The notes below the pieces were generated by a model. That model worked only from the letters and a program-made list of their open reading frames with translations. It was not told the DNA's origin and made no database searches. Positions 6,792 through 10,224 of a stretch of DNA of 10,224 bases are shown here, in pieces (position 1 is the stretch's first letter; every line of letters starts with the position of its first letter). The DNA is taken from positions 1-10,224 of the forward strand of contig JAPOOT010000497.1 of NCBI GenBank assembly GCA_026713285.1. Reading direction: 5' to 3'. The DNA is from Gemmatimonadota bacterium (GTDB lineage: Bacteria; JAAXHH01). The translations under genes were made by a program, and so were the position numbers.

Positions 6792-7535
6792 ATGACCGAA
6801 TTCGAAAACGCCGTCTACGAACTGGATGTGTACGGATTCACAGTCGTGGAGCGCGTCTTAACATCCGAACAGACGGAATCCATGCGCAGCGTGCTGATGC
6901 GTCTGAACGACGAGGTGGGCGAAGAGCGCGGCGGCGAAGGCTCCTGCAGGCACGTAAGCAACCTGCCCACCCTGGATCCGATCTTCTTTCCGGTCATCGA
7001 TCACCCCCGAATCCTGCCCATCCTCGAGCATTACCTCGAGCCCACGTTGATCCTGGGCAGCTTGAACAGCCGCATCGTGCGGCCGGGGGACGGCGATCAG
7101 GGCTTTCACAGCGATATCCCCGCCGAGATGCTCAACATGGCCTCGCCGGTTATGATGAACACCGTGTGGATGCTGGATGATTTCTCACCCGAGAACGGCG
7201 GAACCCGGGTCGTTCCAGGAACCCACAAAAGTGGCCTGGGCCATCCGTCTCAGGGGGTAGCGGTGAAGTACTACGTGCAGCCTGCCGCTCCTGCCGGAAG
7301 CGTGCTGGTCTTCAATGGCCAATGCTGGCACGGGGGCGGGGCCAACCACGGCAGCGCGAACCGGCACGCCCTCTTCGCGCATTACCGGAAGCGCATGCTC
7401 ATGTTCCAGTACGATCCCCACGAACGGTTCCCCGTCGAATGGTACGGCCTGCTCACGGACCGTCAGAAGGAAATCATGCGCATGAAACACGGTGTGGACG
7501 CGCCCCGTGCGGCCGACGTGCAGGTTTTCAGATAG
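6792..7535 (+). CDS. Phytanoyl-CoA dioxygenase (PhyH) family Fe(II)/2-oxoglutarate oxygenase, second of two
   Basis: The 247-residue protein belongs to the same superfamily as its upstream neighbour but is clearly a different branch. Iron ligands are His106-x-Asp108 in GFHSDIP and His180 in CWHGGGANHG, with Arg191 as the 2-oxoglutarate contact. ENGGTRVVPGTH (134-145) is the family core segment. The region between the triad halves is shorter than in the first copy and the C-terminus is unrelated (DRQKEIMRMKHG, 223-234). That tail and the CWHGGG motif resemble PhyH proteins common in marine and soil metagenomes. The start is ATG with GGAG six bases upstream, 3 bp after the previous stop. Its last 8 bases overlap the end of the opposing 2-hydroxyacid dehydrogenase gene. 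A two-step hydroxylation or a mixed complex with the first copy is possible but unproven. Confidence 0.93.
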   Translation: MTEFENAVYELDVYGFTVVERVLTSEQTESMRSVLMRLNDEVGEERGGEGSCRHVSNLPTLDPIFFPVIDHPRILPILEHYLEPTLILGSLNSRIVRPGDGDQGFHSDIPAEMLNMASPVMMNTVWMLDDFSPENGGTRVVPGTHKSGLGHPSQGVAVKYYVQPAAPAGSVLVFNGQCWHGGGANHGSANRHALFAHYRKRMLMFQYDPHERFPVEWYGLLTDRQKEIMRMKHGVDAPRAADVQVFR

Positions 7536-8517
7536 TGGTCCCCGTGCGGCCCTGCAAGGACATGGCTTCCGGGTTGACGATATGGTCCGGCCGCCGTCCG
7601 TTCCAGACCTGGAGCGCCATGGTCAGGGCCATGGTCCACATCCGTTCCCGGCTCGCGACGGTCACGCCGGCGATATGAGGCGTAGCCACCACGTCGTCGC
7701 GATGAAGGAGCGGGTTGTCCGGGGACGGGGGTTCGGGATCGAAAACATCCAGGGCGGCTCCGGCGAGATGTCCCCGTTCGAGGGCGGCGCATAGTGCGCG
7801 CTCGTCCACCAGTCCGCCCCTCGAGACGTTGACGAAGTATGCGCCCGCCTTCATCTGCGCGAAACGGTCACCGTTCATCAGGCGGCGGGTCTCCTCCGTC
7901 AGGGGAGCGTGTACCGAAACGACATCCGACCCGGCCAGCACGTCCTCGATGCGGGCAATACGTTCGATGCCCATCGCCGAAGCCTTTTCATCCTCGATAT
8001 AGGGGTCGTAGGCGATCACGCGCATGCCCAGCGCGATGGCGATCCGTGCGACCCTGCCGCCGATCCGGCCCAATCCGATCAATCCCAGCGTTCTTCCGTA
8101 CAGCTCCATGCCCTGGTAGTCTGACAGGTAGTCTCTCTCGGGTCTCTTCGCGAATTCGCCGGAAACACGCTTCAGGTGCTTGGCCGCGGCCAGGATCAGG
8201 GCAATCGCCGTTTCGGCCGTGGACAGGGTCGGCCCTTCCGGCGTATTGCAGACCGCGATGCCCCTTGCCGTTGCAGACGGAACGATGATATTGTCGATAC
8301 CTATACCGGTCCGGCAGATGACCTTCAGATCCGGATAACGGTCCATGAATTCCCCGTCATACGACCTCCGGGCGCCAGCCACGATCGCATGGGCGCCGGG
8401 CAGGTTGCAGAGCGGGTCTTCGGGCGACTCCTCGGCCGAGCCATTCACGAGCAGCCGTCCATCGAACGCCGCACGTATCGCGGGAGGCATGGTGCGATCC
8501 GACCAGAGCCTCAGCAT
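7528..8517 (-). CDS. D-2-hydroxyacid dehydrogenase (NAD-dependent, phosphoglycerate dehydrogenase-like)
   Basis: The 329-residue protein has the two-domain D-isomer-specific 2-hydroxyacid dehydrogenase fold. The N-terminal catalytic domain includes TGIGIDNI (70-77). The nucleotide domain has GLGRIGGRV at 148-156 and Asp171 at the end of the second strand, which favours NAD over NADP. The catalytic trio is Arg233 (VSRGGLVDE), Glu262 (DPEPP) and His281 (TPHIAG). Such enzymes reversibly reduce 2-keto acids to D-2-hydroxyacids. There is no C-terminal ACT domain, so a serine-biosynthesis role is less likely than a catabolic one. I chose ATG at 8517 because a perfect AGGAGG (8523-8528) lies five bases upstream; a TTG at 8565 would add sixteen residues. 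It converges on the dioxygenase gene with an 8-bp tail overlap. No clear promoter was found upstream. Confidence 0.93.
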   Translation of the reverse strand: MLRLWSDRTMPPAIRAAFDGRLLVNGSAEESPEDPLCNLPGAHAIVAGARRSYDGEFMDRYPDLKVICRTGIGIDNIIVPSATARGIAVCNTPEGPTLSTAETAIALILAAAKHLKRVSGEFAKRPERDYLSDYQGMELYGRTLGLIGLGRIGGRVARIAIALGMRVIAYDPYIEDEKASAMGIERIARIEDVLAGSDVVSVHAPLTEETRRLMNGDRFAQMKAGAYFVNVSRGGLVDERALCAALERGHLAGAALDVFDPEPPSPDNPLLHRDDVVATPHIAGVTVASRERMWTMALTMALQVWNGRRPDHIVNPEAMSLQGRTGTTI

Positions 8518-8761
8518 GGGATCCTCCTGTGCACAACGGGCCGAACGAACCCGGGTTTCCGACAATTCAGTTGCCCGGCGGTAAACAAAACCTTACATTA
8601 TGAATATCGTACAGCACCTCACCGCGCGCGTCCACGGGATATCATAGAACGGAAATCCATAACCGCAAGTCAATCGATATCCGGAATCGGCAAGTAACGC
8701 GGTGGTCGGGATCTTGCGCTTTCATGAGTTATGAGCGACACCAAACCGGGGGAAATCTGAA
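8518..8761. other. Intergenic region between the 2-hydroxyacid dehydrogenase and GWxTD genes
   Basis: These 244 bases must hold the start signals of two divergent genes. The stretch 8580-8690 is more AT-rich than its surroundings. A CATAAT on the minus strand within 8590-8605 is a possible -10 for the dehydrogenase gene, but no acceptable -35 goes with it. For the plus-strand gene only the G-rich ribosome-binding site at 8748-8753 stands out. No hairpin with a T tract, repeat or small gene was recognised. Confidence 0.4.
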
Positions 8762-10224
8762 GTGTTACGATTCTACTGCCGTCTTGCCTGTCTGATCTGC
8801 CTGTTTGTGGCCGGACCCGCTCCAGCACAGGAACAGGAAACCGCCGCGTCGGGAGCGGATTCCACCAGCGCCGGCGTCGATCCCCTGCTTTTGCCGGCGA
8901 ACAGTACCGGCGACATCGATTTCACCGTGGATGTGAGCGGTTTCAGGGGGCAGGAAGAACAGATCTACCTCGAGTTCTACCTGCTGTGCCGTCCCAGTGA
9001 ATTTACGCTCGAAGAAAGAGACGACAGGAAATACGTCGCCGACTTCTCGATTGATCTGAGCGTCGTCGACGAACAGGACAGCACCGTATTCCATTCGGTT
9101 CAAAAAAGGGAATACCAGACGGACCGGCCTGTAGTCGTCACCAAAAGGGGCGAGGAAAGGGTTGTGATGGAACAGATTGCCGCGGGCGTTGTTGCAGGTA
9201 CGTACCGCGCGAAAGTTATCGTGACCGACCTCAACTCCGATCGCTATGGCGAAGCTGTGAAACCCTTCGTGGCCCGGCCTTTTAACGATCCCGAACTATC
9301 TGTGAGCAACCTGCAGTTATCGACGCTCATCCAGCGGACCGAAGAGGACAATCGTTTCACGAAAAACGGTCTGCTTGTACTGCCCAATCCCCTTAGGATT
9401 TTCGAGAAATGGACCGAATTGCCCGAGGACGGCGGTTACAAACCTCGCACCATGTTTCTTTATTTCGAGATATACAACCTGGTCCCGGATTCGACCGATC
9501 AAAAGGCCACATACGACATTTATCCCGCGGTTACCAGCCATGCCAACGGAATGACTTTTGCCCTCGCTCCCAAAAAGAACCGGCGCATTTCCGGTTCCGC
9601 CGGACTGGACGTAATCGCGCTGGACTACATGACCTTTCCCGATGGTATCTTTACCCTCGACATCAAGGTCAGGGACGTGCTGGCCGGGACGGAAGCATCG
9701 AGTTCGGCCGTCTTCGAGATCATCCAGCCTCCACCACCGCCCCCGCCCGTCATGGTGTTGACCGAGGAACAGGCTAAGCGTGGCCGGAGGATGCTGGCGA
9801 TCCTGGCGAACAAACGGGAGCGCGACCTCTACGACAATCTCGACCTCGAAGGCAAGACGGAATTCCTGATCGCCTTCTGGCGCATGCGCGACCCTACGCC
9901 CGAGACCCCGGAAAACGAATCCATGATGGTGTTCAACGAGCGGTTTTCCTATGCCGACTTTCAACTGGGCGGGGCGGAAAGCGACCGGGGCGACGTCTTC
10001 ATCCGATACGGCCAGCCGGAGGAAATCGAACGGCACGATTCCGACAACATCATGAAATCCTACCAGGTATGGTACTACACGGAAGGGGTACAAGGCGATC
10101 CTTCACGGACCTCCGATGGCGGGCGCCATTTCTTCGTGTTTGGTGACCGACGGGGCATCGGCCGGTACGAACTGATGCATTCCTCGGCACGGGGAGAACT
10201 CTTCAATCCCAATTGGCGCCAGGA
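8762..10224 (+). CDS. Secreted GWxTD-domain protein, 3' end beyond the window
   Basis: The frame stays open for 487 residues and runs off the right edge. It starts at GTG 8762, eight bases after GGGGGA (8748-8753); an in-frame stop at 8732 rules out an upstream start. Residues 1-22 form a Sec signal peptide, with a hydrophobic core Leu8-Gly18 and a probable cut after Ala-Pro-Ala22. Residues 50-320 look like beta-rich, Ig-like modules. Seven consecutive prolines (323-329) form a rigid linker. From 332 the GWxTD domain begins: LYDNLDLEGKTEFLIAFW (356-373), RDPTPETPENE (376-386), then DRGDVFIRYGQPEEIE (408-423). The name-giving motif is degenerate, G-A-E-S-D at 404-408. The family occurs in FCB-type bacteria and is thought to act in the envelope; its role is undefined. 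Seven prolines in a row would normally need elongation factor P. Confidence 0.85.
   Translation, partial: MLRFYCRLACLICLFVAGPAPAQEQETAASGADSTSAGVDPLLLPANSTGDIDFTVDVSGFRGQEEQIYLEFYLLCRPSEFTLEERDDRKYVADFSIDLSVVDEQDSTVFHSVQKREYQTDRPVVVTKRGEERVVMEQIAAGVVAGTYRAKVIVTDLNSDRYGEAVKPFVARPFNDPELSVSNLQLSTLIQRTEEDNRFTKNGLLVLPNPLRIFEKWTELPEDGGYKPRTMFLYFEIYNLVPDSTDQKATYDIYPAVTSHANGMTFALAPKKNRRISGSAGLDVIALDYMTFPDGIFTLDIKVRDVLAGTEASSSAVFEIIQPPPPPPPVMVLTEEQAKRGRRMLAILANKRERDLYDNLDLEGKTEFLIAFWRMRDPTPETPENESMMVFNERFSYADFQLGGAESDRGDVFIRYGQPEEIERHDSDNIMKSYQVWYYTEGVQGDPSRTSDGGRHFFVFGDRRGIGRYELMHSSARGELFNPNWRQ

Noticed and set aside
8724..8795. Small plus-strand open frame starting ATG just before the GWxTD gene
   Set aside because: It is only 23 codons, has no ribosome-binding site, and overlaps the GWxTD start region, which has one.
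9317..10093. Minus-strand open frame of 258 codons
   Set aside because: It is antisense to the GWxTD gene, which has a signal peptide, a ribosome-binding site and recognisable domain segments.
1..10224. Defence system, CRISPR array, phage or transposon
   Set aside because: No spaced repeats, nuclease, helicase, transposase or integrase motifs and no terminal inverted repeats were seen. All confident genes are metabolic enzymes or envelope proteins.

Overview
The window looks like chromosomal DNA of a GC-rich (about 60% by eye), probably environmental bacterium. The closest match in style is the Latescibacterota/Gemmatimonadota/Poribacteria kind of genome. This rests on three things: a GWxTD-type secreted protein (a family of the FCB group and its relatives), two phytanoyl-CoA-dioxygenase-family genes beside a sugar-phosphate isomerase/epimerase-like gene, and a Tat-exported class V PLP enzyme. 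The taxonomic guess is inference only. No rRNA, tRNA, CRISPR array, transposase, integrase or phage gene was seen. Coding density is high.

Layout. (1) 98-1944, minus strand: a Tat-signal PLP-dependent aminotransferase-fold enzyme, then after 50 bp a small four-helix membrane protein, probably one transcription unit from a sigma70-like promoter at 2011-2039. (2) 2104-3114, minus strand: a DHRS1-like short-chain dehydrogenase with a strong promoter match (TTGACA, 17 nt, TACATT). (3) 3115-3429: a 315-bp intergenic region between divergent genes, with a 17-bp tandem repeat of about 2.4 copies. (4) 3430-7535, plus strand: five genes in a row. They are a divergent Ldh_2-type oxidoreductase, an overlapping NUDIX hydrolase, then (after a likely internal promoter) a sugar phosphate isomerase/epimerase-like TIM barrel and two tandem Fe(II)/2-oxoglutarate dioxygenases 3 bp apart. 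(5) 7528-8517, minus strand: a D-2-hydroxyacid dehydrogenase whose end overlaps the last dioxygenase tail-to-tail by 8 bp. (6) 8762 to the right edge, plus strand: the first 487 residues of a secreted GWxTD-domain protein, cut by the window.

How they may work together. The central block combines two hydroxylating dioxygenases, a TIM-barrel isomerase/epimerase and three NAD(P)-linked oxidoreductase folds (Ldh_2, SDR, 2-hydroxyacid dehydrogenase). The simplest reading is an oxidative catabolic locus for a small hydroxylated or carbohydrate-like compound, but no substrate can be named from sequence. The first unit puts a PLP enzyme outside the cytoplasm, which is uncommon. The GWxTD gene belongs to a separate envelope-related function. 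I found no defence system, mobile element or clearly novel machine. The points most worth checking are the Tat-exported PLP enzyme, the shortened Ldh_2 protein with a degenerate core motif, and the GWxTD protein that lacks the Trp and Thr of its own signature.
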